DNA of 9,225 nt from Alkanindiges sp. (GTDB taxonomy: Bacteria > Pseudomonadota > Gammaproteobacteria > Pseudomonadales > Moraxellaceae): positions 1 to 9,225 of the forward strand of contig JASLIR010000040.1 of NCBI GenBank assembly GCA_030152125.1, read 5' to 3'. The notes beneath the pieces are model-generated. The model did no database searches, was not told the DNA's origin, and saw nothing but the letters and a program-made list of their open reading frames with translations. A program made the translations under genes and the position numbers. Shown here piece after piece: positions 1 through 6,581 of the stretch (the stretch's first letter is position 1; each line of letters opens with the position of its first letter).

Positions 1-431
1 CCAATAAACGCCAGAACATGTGCAAATACCACAATGGTATCAAACACATAAAAACCGGAAGCCATGGGCGTAACCGGTTCCTTAATCAGTGATTCCAGCC
101 CGAGCAGCATCTGGCCAACCGCAATAATCAGACCAAATACAAAGGCGTTGATTTGCAGGTAAATATCAATATAGGTGTTTTTTAGCTTAAAGTTTTTATT
201 ATTCAGCTGGGTGTTGATAATGGCAGACAAGGCAATAATACTGGTGGAAATAATGCACCAGGCCGTAAGCTGACTATAGTTAATTTCGGCAGATTGCTGA
301 TAAAACAAATACGTTAATAGAATCAGGCCAACAAGGCCAAACAGCTGCAAGTTTTGTTGCTGCTGGCATTCAGCAATCTGCATGCTGAAAATGCGTTCAT
401 GCAAATTCTGGTTAACGTCCTGCCCGGCCAT
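1..431 (-). CDS. N-terminal part of a multi-pass membrane protein (possibly a signalling protein)
   Basis: The reading frame starts at ATG 431 and runs off the left edge after 143 codons, so only the N-terminus is visible. It opens with a polar, Gln-rich segment (residues 1-28), then shows hydrophobic stretches at about 29-44, 57-73, 92-111 and 128-143, joined by short polar loops. That pattern fits an integral inner-membrane domain. A GGGGAA sequence about 10 nt upstream of the ATG could serve as ribosome binding site; in-frame GTG (452) and TTG (461) are possible but less likely starts. The arrangement resembles the N-terminal sensory membrane module of diguanylate cyclases and similar signalling proteins, but no catalytic domain is in the window, so this is only a guess. 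It lies 259 bp beyond rsmE in the same direction and probably has its own promoter. Confidence 0.7.
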   Translation of the reverse strand, partial: MAGQDVNQNLHERIFSMQIAECQQQQNLQLFGLVGLILLTYLFYQQSAEINYSQLTAWCIISTSIIALSAIINTQLNNKNFKLKNTYIDIYLQINAFVFGLIIAVGQMLLGLESLIKEPVTPMASGFYVFDTIVVFAHVLAFI

Positions 432-526
432 ACTATAGGTATTCCCCGACACGTATGCCAATGTTAAGACTTTGCTTTAAGTAAAACTTGAAAGTGGGCA
501 TATCAATCCTAATATGACATAAAAGT

Positions 527-555
527 ATGATACGGGGATGATGAATACCTGTTCA
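527..555 (-). promoter_or_regulatory. Candidate sigma70 promoter for the left-edge membrane protein
   Basis: On the minus strand TGAACA (550-555, four of six matches to the -35 consensus) is followed after 17 nt by TATCAT (527-532, five of six matches to the -10). It would start transcription roughly 90 nt before the ATG at 431. The rest of the 432-690 gap holds no supported gene. An inverted repeat GTTCAGCA (551-558) / TGCTGAAC (612-619) overlaps the -35 and might be an operator, but the 53-nt separation makes that weak. Confidence 0.3.
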
Positions 556-690
556 GCACAAAAGTGGCGCAGTATCCCCTGATTCCATTTCTGCTAACAT
601 AGCGTGTTGAATGCTGAACTTCAATCGTTTGAACTGATAAAGTTTCATCTTAAATATATATTATTTATCGTTCAGTCATAAAATCGCCAT

Positions 691-1410
691 TTAACCAGCG
701 GCAAATAATAGGGCAGAAAGCGCGACCACTGGCGCTGTTTCGGTGCGTAAAATCCGTGAACCCAGCGTCCAGCAGTTAAATCCATGCTGGGTGACCTGAT
801 TTATCTCATTATCGCTTAATCCACCTTCCGGGCCAATCAGTAGCTGGATAGACTTTGGTAGGGGGCTGGGCAGGGAAAATGTCGCCTGGTTGGGTGCCAA
901 TACCAGTTTCAGCGCACTATTCCCCTGGTTTGCCTGTAGCCAGTCATCAATGCTTAAAGGCGCCAGAATTTCCGGTATACGGTTCATGCCGCATTGTTCG
1001 CAGGCTGCAATAGCGACTTGCTGCCAGTGTTCCAGCTTTTTCTGGTCACGGTCATACTTAAGCCGCATTTCACAACGCTCGCTGACCAGCAGCTGGATTT
1101 TATGCACGCCCAGTTCAGTAGCTTTCTGGATGGCATAATCCATACGGTCACCCTTGCTCATCACCTGACCCAGTGTGACCTCATAATCCGGTGTGCGGTC
1201 TTCCGGGTTATAACTGAGCAAATGTACCGTGGCGTCTTTTTTATTCACCTCGGTCAACTGTGCGACAAATTCACCACCCAGGCCATTAAACAGCACGGCC
1301 TGTTCCCCCTGCTGCGCACGTAACACCCGTACCCAGTGATGAAATACCATGTCGGGTAGTGTCAGGTAATGGTTTAGCTGTAATGGGGTATCCACAAAAA
1401 AACGATTCAT
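691..1410 (-). CDS. rsmE: 16S rRNA (uracil-1498-N3)-methyltransferase RsmE
   Basis: RsmE methylates N3 of U1498 in helix 44 of 16S rRNA, in the assembled 30S subunit, with SAM as donor. The 239-residue length is normal for the family. Visible hallmarks: an N-terminal PUA-like segment (about 1-70), the KGDRMDYAIQKATELGV block (86-102), the glycine-rich SAM-site motif IGPEGG (192-197) and LGSRILRTETA (216-226), the last two forming the trefoil knot typical of SPOUT methyltransferases. The block usually read as EQCGR is EQCGM here (138-142). The ATG at 1410 has an AAGGCAGG-type ribosome binding site 5 nt upstream. It follows bioA by 36 bp in the same direction and is probably co-transcribed with it. 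The link to biotin synthesis is positional; shared SAM use is the only biochemical connection. I see no convincing GC-rich terminator after the stop codon. Confidence 0.96.
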   Translation of the reverse strand: MNRFFVDTPLQLNHYLTLPDMVFHHWVRVLRAQQGEQAVLFNGLGGEFVAQLTEVNKKDATVHLLSYNPEDRTPDYEVTLGQVMSKGDRMDYAIQKATELGVHKIQLLVSERCEMRLKYDRDQKKLEHWQQVAIAACEQCGMNRIPEILAPLSIDDWLQANQGNSALKLVLAPNQATFSLPSPLPKSIQLLIGPEGGLSDNEINQVTQHGFNCWTLGSRILRTETAPVVALSALLFAAG

Positions 1411-1446
1411 ACTGACCTGCCTTGGTAAATGAAAATCCGCAATAAC

Positions 1447-2799
1447 TCAGGGGAGCTGATGTTCGGTAAGTGCGTGCACTTTCGGCTGGCGAACACTCCA
1501 GTCCACTGCCTGCAAGGCCACATCAAACATCAGGTCGATGTCCTGTGGGCTTATACAATAGGGTGGGATGAAATATACATGGTTTCCGATCGGCCGTAAC
1601 AACACACCGTGTTCAATTGCATGTTTCGCCAGCAGTTTGCCGCGTTGCTGCTCACTAGGATAGGGTGAACCATCCTCCTGTGTCAGGTCAAAAGCAGCAA
1701 TCATGCCAGTCTGGCGCACATTGCGGATGTGGGGGTGCTGCCTTAAGGCGTCCAGCTTTTCGGCCATTAGTGCAATGAGGGCCTGGTTATGCTGCAGGGT
1801 TTGCTGCTGCTCGAAAATGTCCAGTGAGGCCAGTGCCGCACGTGCCGCCAGCGGGTTGCCGGTAAAGCTGTGCGAGTGTAAAAAACCACGGGCAACATCC
1901 GGGCTATAAAAAGCCTGATACACCTCGTCAGTGGTCATCACGCAGGACATGGGCAGGTAGCCCGCAGTAAGCCCCTTGGACAGGCATAAAAAATCCGGGC
2001 AAATATTTGCCTGTTCATGCGCAAACATGGTCCCAGTACGGCCAAAACCCACCGCAATTTCATCCAGGATTAAATGCACATTGTAGCGGTTGCACAAGCT
2101 GCGTAATTCGCTCAGGTAATGCGCAGGGTACATTTTCATACCGGCAGCACCCTGTACCAGGGGTTCTACAATCACTGCACATACCTGACGCTGATGTTCA
2201 AGCAGCAGGTTTTCCATGGCAGTCAGGCGTTGCTCCAGATAATCCGCTTCCAGTTGCGCAGCCGGTTTTAAGTTCAGGTCTGGCGAAGGTGCACGCAGAT
2301 GGTTGATTAGTAAAGGCCGGTACTGGCTGGAAAACAGCGGAATGTCGGTTACGGCAAGGCTACCCAGCGTTTCACCGTGATAGCCGTTTTCCAAGGAAAT
2401 AAAGGTACTGCGTTCCGGCTGGCCCTGCTGGTGCCAGTATTGCAGGCTCATTTTCAGGGCTATTTCTACCGCTGCCGAGCCGCTGTCGGCAAAAAAGCAG
2501 CGCGTGAGCGGGGCTGCAGTCATTCCTACCAAACGCTGCGCCAGTGTTTCAATGGGTTGATGGCTAAAGCCAGCCAGAATCACGTGCTCAAACTGCTGCA
2601 ACTGCTCAGTAATGGCCTGGTTAATCTGCGGATGGCTATGCCCGTGCAGGTTGACCCACCACGAACTAATGGCATCCAGCAGTGGCTGGTTATCCTGCAG
2701 GTACAGGTAAGCACCTTTAGCACGCTGAATGGCCAACGGAGGTGTTTGCTCATGCTGCTGCATTTGCGTACAGGGATGCCAGAGTGGTGAGTCGTTCAT
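1447..2799 (-). CDS. bioA: Adenosylmethionine-8-amino-7-oxononanoate aminotransferase (DAPA synthase) BioA
   Basis: BioA is a cytosolic class III PLP aminotransferase. It converts 8-amino-7-oxononanoate to 7,8-diaminononanoate in biotin synthesis, with SAM as the unusual amino donor. At 450 residues it is slightly longer than the roughly 430 usual for the family. Visible motifs: N-terminal WHPCTQM (7-13), SSWWVNLHGHSHP (45-57) at the substrate site, SGSAA (106-110) for the cofactor phosphate, GYHGETLGS (139-147), DEIAVGFGRTG (246-256) whose Asp246 contacts the PLP ring, the cofactor lysine Lys275 in LSKGLTAGYLP, and LRPIGNHVYFIPPY (401-414) with the substrate-carboxylate arginine. Position 10 is Cys where E. 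coli has Tyr17; from memory many proteobacterial BioA proteins read HPCTQM, so this is a normal variant. ATG 2799 is preceded by AGGAAAAGGA, which overlaps the stop of the upstream gene, so the two are probably translationally coupled. No other bio genes are in the window. Confidence 0.97.
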   Translation of the reverse strand: MNDSPLWHPCTQMQQHEQTPPLAIQRAKGAYLYLQDNQPLLDAISSWWVNLHGHSHPQINQAITEQLQQFEHVILAGFSHQPIETLAQRLVGMTAAPLTRCFFADSGSAAVEIALKMSLQYWHQQGQPERSTFISLENGYHGETLGSLAVTDIPLFSSQYRPLLINHLRAPSPDLNLKPAAQLEADYLEQRLTAMENLLLEHQRQVCAVIVEPLVQGAAGMKMYPAHYLSELRSLCNRYNVHLILDEIAVGFGRTGTMFAHEQANICPDFLCLSKGLTAGYLPMSCVMTTDEVYQAFYSPDVARGFLHSHSFTGNPLAARAALASLDIFEQQQTLQHNQALIALMAEKLDALRQHPHIRNVRQTGMIAAFDLTQEDGSPYPSEQQRGKLLAKHAIEHGVLLRPIGNHVYFIPPYCISPQDIDLMFDVALQAVDWSVRQPKVHALTEHQLP

Positions 2800-2807
2800 T
2801 CCTTTTC

Positions 2808-3407
2808 CTAACAGATGGTTCGATAGAGTCGCGGATTAAGCTGTTTTTCAATCCGGTTCAGGGAGGCCTGTGCTTCCTGCCGGGTTTGCCGGTCATCATT
2901 GGTGATCAGCTTGCGCAAGCGCTGTAATGCCTGCTTTTTAACGGCGGTATCACTTGCGTATAAAACATGTCTTTCCAGCAAGGGCGGCAACAGGCTGTGC
3001 TGGTTGTGCGGCAAAGTAGTGTGCAGTTGTTTTGCCAGATGTAAAGAGTCTTTATCGGCAAACTTTTCGCCCAGTAACTCCACAACGCGCCATTGAACTG
3101 GCGTGTGCTGATAGAGTGGAAAATCCTGTTGAATGGTCAATAGCAGTTCACGCTGTTGCTGTTTGCTGAGCACAATAAAGTTGTGATACACAAAATCATA
3201 AATAATCTGGCTCAGGCTGCTTTGCTGGGCATGCGGTGTTTGTAGCAACTGCAACAGCTCGGCAAGTAACTGGTTAAATTGTAGCGGGTTGGTGTAATGC
3301 TTGAATTCAAGATCGCTCAGCAGGCGCTGAAACAGGGTGTCCTGATCATTTAAAAAAAGTGGGGTTAACAGGCCAAGTTGATAGCTAAAATCAAAATGCG
3401 CGTCCAT
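2808..3407 (-). CDS. Uncharacterised all-helical protein encoded just upstream of bioA
   Basis: This 199-residue protein is not one I recognise. It has no signal peptide and no membrane segment, is rich in Leu and Gln, and looks wholly alpha-helical, with repeated amphipathic segments (about 41-57, 85-93, 105-114, 134-150 and 153-190) that could form a short HEAT-like or other solenoid. That fold is a guess. The only Cys is the last residue. It ends 8 bp before the bioA start and its tail carries the bioA ribosome binding site, so it must be read with bioA. The ATG at 3407 has no good ribosome binding site (only GGAT about 10 nt upstream), and no alternative in-frame ATG or GTG precedes it, so the start is less sure than the frame. 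Promoter evidence is thin: TACAAT at 3450-3455 (minus strand) makes a good -10 just past the metF terminator, but only T-rich sequence lies where a -35 would be. Confidence 0.8.
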   Translation of the reverse strand: MDAHFDFSYQLGLLTPLFLNDQDTLFQRLLSDLEFKHYTNPLQFNQLLAELLQLLQTPHAQQSSLSQIIYDFVYHNFIVLSKQQQRELLLTIQQDFPLYQHTPVQWRVVELLGEKFADKDSLHLAKQLHTTLPHNQHSLLPPLLERHVLYASDTAVKKQALQRLRKLITNDDRQTRQEAQASLNRIEKQLNPRLYRTIC

Positions 3408-3471
3408 GTAAGCGGCAATCCATCGATTGCGACAAGAAGAGAGATTTTAATTGTAGGTGTTTCCTTGCCAT

Positions 3472-3523
3472 AAAAAAAGCCCGTTTTACACACAGATACC
3501 TCTGTATAACATAACGGGCTTTT
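3472..3523 (-). terminator. Rho-independent terminator of metF
   Basis: An 11-bp perfect stem pairs AAAAGCCCGTT (3475-3485) with AACGGGCTTTT (3513-3523). Inside it a second hairpin, ACAGA (3492-3496) with TCTGT (3501-3505), closes a TACC loop. Read on the minus strand it begins 13 nt after the metF stop codon and the stem runs into seven T's (3478-3472), the classic layout. Few Ts follow on the plus strand, so it works best leftward. It separates the ahcY-metF unit from the bioA operon. Confidence 0.92.
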
Positions 3524-3536
3524 GGGCAGGCTACTT

Positions 3537-4364
3537 TTACAGCCCCAGGTCTTTTACCAGTTGTGTGGTGGGTTCAGACTGGTTCATGCTGTAAAAATGC
3601 AGGCTGGGCGCGCCACCCTGTACCAGCCGTTCACACAGTTTAAATACCACTTCATGGCCAAATGCCTTAATGCTGTCACTGTCATCGCCGTAACTGGCCA
3701 GTTGCTTGCGTACCCAGCGTGGAATGTCGGCACCACAGCTGTCGGCAAAGCGAATCAGGTTACTGGCATTGGTAATAGGCATAATGCCAGGAATAATCGG
3801 CGCATCAATCCCGGCCTTTTGTACCCGTTCTACAAAGTAAAAGTAGCTGTCCGGATTAAAAAAGAACTGGGTGATTGCTGCATCGGCACCAGCCTGCATT
3901 TTTTCTACAAAACGCTGGATGTCTGCTTCAAAAGAGGCGGCCTGTGGATGCATTTCCGGATAGGCTGCCACTTCGATGTGGAAATGGTCACCAGCGTGTT
4001 CACGGATAAAGCGTACTAGGTCAGTGGCGTAGGGCAGTTCACCCAGGCCAACCTGACCGGATGGCAAGTCACCACGCAGGGCTACCAGGCGGTTAATGCC
4101 CTGACTTTTATACAGGTCAAGTAATTCTGCAATACGCTGTTTGCTGTCGCCAATACAGGACAAGTGCGGTGCAACCGGGGCACCCTTGCCATTTAAGGCA
4201 TCAATGGTGGACAGCGTACGCTCACGCGTGGAACCGCCAGCACCATAGGTGACAGAAAAGTAGGCCGGATTTAAGGCCTGTAGTGCCTGATGCACCACTT
4301 TAATTTTTTCGGCACCAGCGTCGGTTTTTGGTGGAAAAAATTCAAAAGAAACGGGCGTTGCCAT
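3537..4364 (-). CDS. metF: 5,10-methylenetetrahydrofolate reductase MetF
   Basis: MetF is a cytosolic FAD enzyme that reduces 5,10-methylene-tetrahydrofolate to 5-methyl-tetrahydrofolate, the methyl donor that turns homocysteine into methionine. The protein has 275 residues from the ATG at 4364, near the family's 275-300. Motifs of the TIM barrel: SFEFFPPKT (6-14) with the catalytic Glu8, VALRGDLP (94-101) whose Asp99 lies near the flavin, YPEMHP (135-140) and ITQFFFNP (164-171) with the folate-contacting Gln166. The frame stays open to a TTG at 4376, but the ATG is preferred: it begins exactly at the conserved N-terminus and has GAG about 8 nt upstream, while the TTG has nothing. It follows ahcY in the same direction, 293 bp away. 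It may be read from the ahcY promoter or its own; the AT-rich stretch just before the start (4375-4390) could hold a -10, but I see no convincing pair. Confidence 0.96.
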   Translation of the reverse strand: MATPVSFEFFPPKTDAGAEKIKVVHQALQALNPAYFSVTYGAGGSTRERTLSTIDALNGKGAPVAPHLSCIGDSKQRIAELLDLYKSQGINRLVALRGDLPSGQVGLGELPYATDLVRFIREHAGDHFHIEVAAYPEMHPQAASFEADIQRFVEKMQAGADAAITQFFFNPDSYFYFVERVQKAGIDAPIIPGIMPITNASNLIRFADSCGADIPRWVRKQLASYGDDSDSIKAFGHEVVFKLCERLVQGGAPSLHFYSMNQSEPTTQLVKDLGL

Positions 4365-4460
4365 GATAAAGCTCAAATATATTTAAATAAGGTTGGCAGT
4401 AGTAAACGAGGCTTTTTTCAAAAGCATGTTTTTGCAAGGGATCAGGTTGTTGGGAAAAAT

Positions 4461-4620
4461 CCCCTCATCCCAACCTTCTCCCAAAGGGAGAAGGAGCTTT
4501 CCCTCATCCCACTTGCGCAGCAGTACTGCTCATCTTGCGCTTCGGTTTAAAGCAGTGCTTTAAACCTTGCTCAGGAAGAAGGAGTTCCCTCTCCTACAAG
4601 GAGAGGGCTAGGGTGAGGTT
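4461..4620 (-). repeat. Double-hairpin repeat (MITE/REP-like), copy 1, with internal addition
   Basis: This stretch nearly fills the ahcY-metF gap. It begins with CCCTCATCCC (4462-4471) and ends with AGGGTGAGG (4610-4618), imperfect inverted ends of form CCTCAYCC. Next to each end is a perfect 9-bp hairpin: CCTTCTCCC (4474-4482) with GGGAGAAGG (4486-4494) around AAA, and CCCTCTCCT (4587-4595) with AGGAGAGGG (4599-4607) around ACA. The reverse complement of 7341-7411 has the same order of ends and hairpins, so the element is dispersed. No protein is encoded, so any mobility would need a transposase elsewhere. In the ahcY-metF transcript the hairpins could slow RNA decay or polymerase. Strand is nominal. 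The rest of 4365-4657 holds no gene. Confidence 0.8.
4497..4584. repeat. 88-bp palindromic addition inside repeat copy 1
   Basis: Copy 2 passes directly from its first hairpin to its second, but here 88 bp separate two AGAAGGAG sequences (4489-4496 and 4577-4584), as if inserted with a duplicated 8-bp target. The added stretch repeats CCCTCATCCCA (4501-4511; also 4462-4472). It carries a perfect palindrome AGCAGTACTGCT (4519-4530) flanked by direct CTTGCGC repeats (4512-4518, 4534-4540), and a 23-nt interrupted palindrome: GGTTTAAAGCA (4544-4554), one G, TGCTTTAAACC (4556-4566). Its origin, whether nested insertion or tandem rearrangement, cannot be decided from one copy. Confidence 0.6.
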
Positions 4621-4657
4621 GTCAAAATAATGAGACCGCCTCGTTGACTCCCACAAC

Positions 4658-6049
4658 TTAGTATTTATAGCTGTCGGTTTTGAATGGACCTTCAACCGGT
4701 ACACCCAGGTAAGCGGCCTGCTCAGTAGTCAGCTGGGTCAGCACACCACCAAAACCGGCTACCATGGCAGCTGCCACTTCTTCATCCAGTTTTTTCGGCA
4801 ATACTTCAACACGAATACTGGCCAGCTTGTCCGCTGCCGACAGGTCGGCAAATTTTTCCTTGTACAGGTGCATTTGCGCCAGTACCTGGTTGGCAAAAGA
4901 GCCATCCATAATACGGGAAGGGTGACCAGTTGCGTTGCCCAGGTTTACCAGACGACCTTCAGACAGCAAAATCAGGTAGTCATCAGCAGCATCAGAACGG
5001 AACACCTGATGTACCTGTGGCTTTACTTCGTCCCAGCGATAGTTCTTACGCAGGTAAGCCGTATCTATTTCGGTATCAAAGTGGCCAATGTTACATACCA
5101 CAGCACCTTTTTTCAGGCTGTCCAGCATGGCGCTGTCACATACCTTGTCGTTACCGGTAGTAGTAACTACCAGGTCGGTGCTACCCAGCAGGGCATGGTT
5201 AATATCTGCCACGTTACCAGTCACAATACCATTGTTGTACGAGGATACTACTTCGTAGCCATCCATGCAGGCCTGCATCGCGCAAATCGGGTCAATTTCG
5301 CTAACACGTACAATCATGCCTTCCTGACGAAGGGACTGTGCAGAACCCTTGCCCACATCACCATAGCCCACCACCAGCGCACGACGGCCAGACAGCAGCA
5401 TATCGGTTGCACGCTTAATGGCATCGTTCAGGGAATGGCGGCAACCGTACTTGTTGTCGTTTTTGGATTTGGTAACCGAGTCATTCACATTAATGGCCGG
5501 CACTTTCAGCTCGCCATCACGCCACATTTCCAGCAAACGTGCCACGCCAGTGGTGGTTTCTTCGGTAATACCGTGAATGTTGTCCAGCAGGTGCGGGTAT
5601 TTGTCATGGATCACGCCGGTCAGGTCACCACCGTCGTCCAGAATCATGTTGACATCCCACAACTGGCCGTCAACATGCAGTTGCTGTTCGATACACCACC
5701 AGTATTCTTCTTCGGTTTCGCCTTTCCAGGCAAATACCGGTACGCCGCTGGCTGCAATGGCCGCAGCAGCATGGTCCTGGGTAGAGAAGATATTACAGGA
5801 TGTCCAGCGTACTTCCGCACCCAGTTCCACCAGTGTTTCGATTAACACGGCAGTTTGGATGGTCATGTGGATACAGCCGAGAATTTTGGCACCAGCTAAT
5901 GGTTTTTCGCTGGCATAACGGCGGCGCAGGCCAATCAGGGCTGGCATTTCTGCCTCAGCCAGACGAATTTCCTTACGGCCATAATCTGCCAGACTAATAT
6001 CGGCAACTTTATATTGATGTGCTTGTAGCGCAGGGCTTACCGCGTTCAT
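4658..6049 (-). CDS. ahcY: Adenosylhomocysteinase (S-adenosyl-L-homocysteine hydrolase)
   Basis: AhcY reversibly hydrolyses SAH, the inhibitory product of SAM methyltransferases, to adenosine and homocysteine, using tightly bound NAD; it acts as a cytosolic tetramer. The 463-residue length matches the longer bacterial form, with the extra loop around [12 protein letters not shown] (111-122). Visible residues by analogy with the human enzyme: His61 in HMT, Asp139 in LDDGGDLT, Glu164 in EETTTG, Lys194, Asp198 and Asn199 in SVTKSKNDN, the Rossmann motif GYGDVGKG (228-235), [15 protein letters not shown] (251-265), [11 protein letters not shown] (375-385) and the C-terminal Lys-Tyr that reaches the NAD of a neighbouring subunit. 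ATG 6049 has a strong AGGAG six nt upstream. Expression is probably set by the promoter at 6172-6200 and the SAH riboswitch between promoter and gene. metF follows, so homocysteine made here meets the methyl donor made there. Confidence 0.98.
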   Translation of the reverse strand: MNAVSPALQAHQYKVADISLADYGRKEIRLAEAEMPALIGLRRRYASEKPLAGAKILGCIHMTIQTAVLIETLVELGAEVRWTSCNIFSTQDHAAAAIAASGVPVFAWKGETEEEYWWCIEQQLHVDGQLWDVNMILDDGGDLTGVIHDKYPHLLDNIHGITEETTTGVARLLEMWRDGELKVPAINVNDSVTKSKNDNKYGCRHSLNDAIKRATDMLLSGRRALVVGYGDVGKGSAQSLRQEGMIVRVSEIDPICAMQACMDGYEVVSSYNNGIVTGNVADINHALLGSTDLVVTTTGNDKVCDSAMLDSLKKGAVVCNIGHFDTEIDTAYLRKNYRWDEVKPQVHQVFRSDAADDYLILLSEGRLVNLGNATGHPSRIMDGSFANQVLAQMHLYKEKFADLSAADKLASIRVEVLPKKLDEEVAAAMVAGFGGVLTQLTTEQAAYLGVPVEGPFKTDSYKY

Positions 6050-6100
6050 GAGGATCTCCTTGGATCAGTCAATTCGCGGATGCCGTTTATGAAAACGAAA

Positions 6101-6162
6101 ATCGAGCCTGGCAGTATATATGGAATATAGTTTTATCCCTTACTGTTGCAGCACCCCTCGAT
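6101..6162 (-). promoter_or_regulatory. SAH riboswitch in the ahcY leader
   Basis: On the minus strand the leader reads CGAGGGGUGCUGCAACAG (6160-6143) and, after a variable spacer, CUGCCAGGCUCGA (6114-6102). These match the conserved halves of the SAH riboswitch as I remember them (CGAGGAGCGCUGCRACGG ... CCAGGCUCG), the class known upstream of ahcY in beta- and gammaproteobacteria. P1 is 6 bp: AUCGAG (6162-6157) with CUCGAU (6106-6101). The next helix is CAGUA (6145-6141) with UACUG (6116-6112), enclosing an AU-rich loop. The aptamer ends 51 nt before the ahcY ATG. No run of T after a GC-rich stem follows it, so control is more likely at translation than by a terminator. SAH binding is expected to raise ahcY expression (family knowledge). 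Confidence 0.92.
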
Positions 6163-6171
6163 ATGTGGCGC

Positions 6172-6200
6172 ATTGTACGTGGTTATGTGATAAGTGCCAA
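6172..6200 (-). promoter_or_regulatory. sigma70 promoter of ahcY
   Basis: On the minus strand TTGGCA (6195-6200, five of six to -35 consensus) stands exactly 17 nt from TACAAT (6172-6177, five of six to -10). Transcription would begin near 6165-6168, only a few nucleotides before the P1 helix of the SAH riboswitch. The match, the ideal spacing and the fit to the riboswitch make this the best-supported promoter in the window. Confidence 0.8.
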
Positions 6201-6569
6201 TATCCCTGACTGATAAAAGCTGCAAAATGGCACAGGAGATACAGGTGAGGTTTAATTAGCGTGTATGGCTGCTGTATATCTGTAAAAATTATTGATACTT
6301 TGTATCTGAATAAGAAATATTTATTTAGAAGGTTTTGTTGTTTATTTTATATAAAACAAATAATTAATTAATTTTCCATATTTATCCTGCTTTAAAAGTT
6401 GTAGTGCTCGCACAACCAATTCAGCACTTTATTAATTTTTAATAAACAAACAAGCATATTGATTTATATACGTTTTACAAAAAAGGCTTGGTTCGGTTTG
6501 AAAAGATTTTTTACATTTATGGTCATCGGCACAGTTATTAAACGATTTAGAAAACAACCATCCTAACGT
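6201..6569. other. AT-rich divergent intergenic region between ahcY and the beta-barrel gene
   Basis: No gene is supported on either strand. From about 6270 to 6480 the sequence is strongly AT-rich with several small symmetric sequences: GATAC-TTT-GTATC (6293-6305), the palindrome TTTTATATAAAA (6345-6356) inside a longer imperfect one, and a run of TTAATTAA-type motifs (about 6360-6373). The promoter of the barrel gene must lie here or just downstream, but I cannot pick a -35/-10 pair with confidence; TTTACA at 6511-6516 is one possible -35. Such AT-rich DNA is a typical target of nucleoid silencing proteins, which is an inference only. Confidence 0.5.
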
Positions 6570-6581
6570 GGAGTTACAGCG

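Noticed and set aside
2770..2772. Cys10 in BioA in place of the substrate-site Tyr of E. coli as a sign of a defective enzyme
   Set aside because: HPCTQM is, as I recall, common in proteobacterial BioA, and all other catalytic motifs are intact.
3522..4019. Plus-strand frame of 165 codons opposite metF
   Set aside because: It is antisense to conserved MetF motifs and begins within the terminator region.
4365..4376. TTG start that would give MetF four extra residues
   Set aside because: The ATG at 4364 fits the conserved N-terminus and has a possible binding site; the TTG has none.
4290..4550. Plus-strand frame of 86 codons across the metF start and the repeat
   Set aside because: It is antisense to the metF N-terminus and then reads through the hairpins of the repeat; no ribosome binding site or family resemblance.
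4365..4657. SAM riboswitch or MetJ operator before metF
   Set aside because: I see no SAM riboswitch core and no tandem AGACGTCT-like boxes; the gap is explained mainly by the repeat.
4868..5845. Long open frame (325 codons) on the plus strand opposite ahcY
   Set aside because: It lies wholly inside the highly conserved ahcY gene and its translation looks like the low-complexity His/Gln/Val-rich product of an antisense frame.
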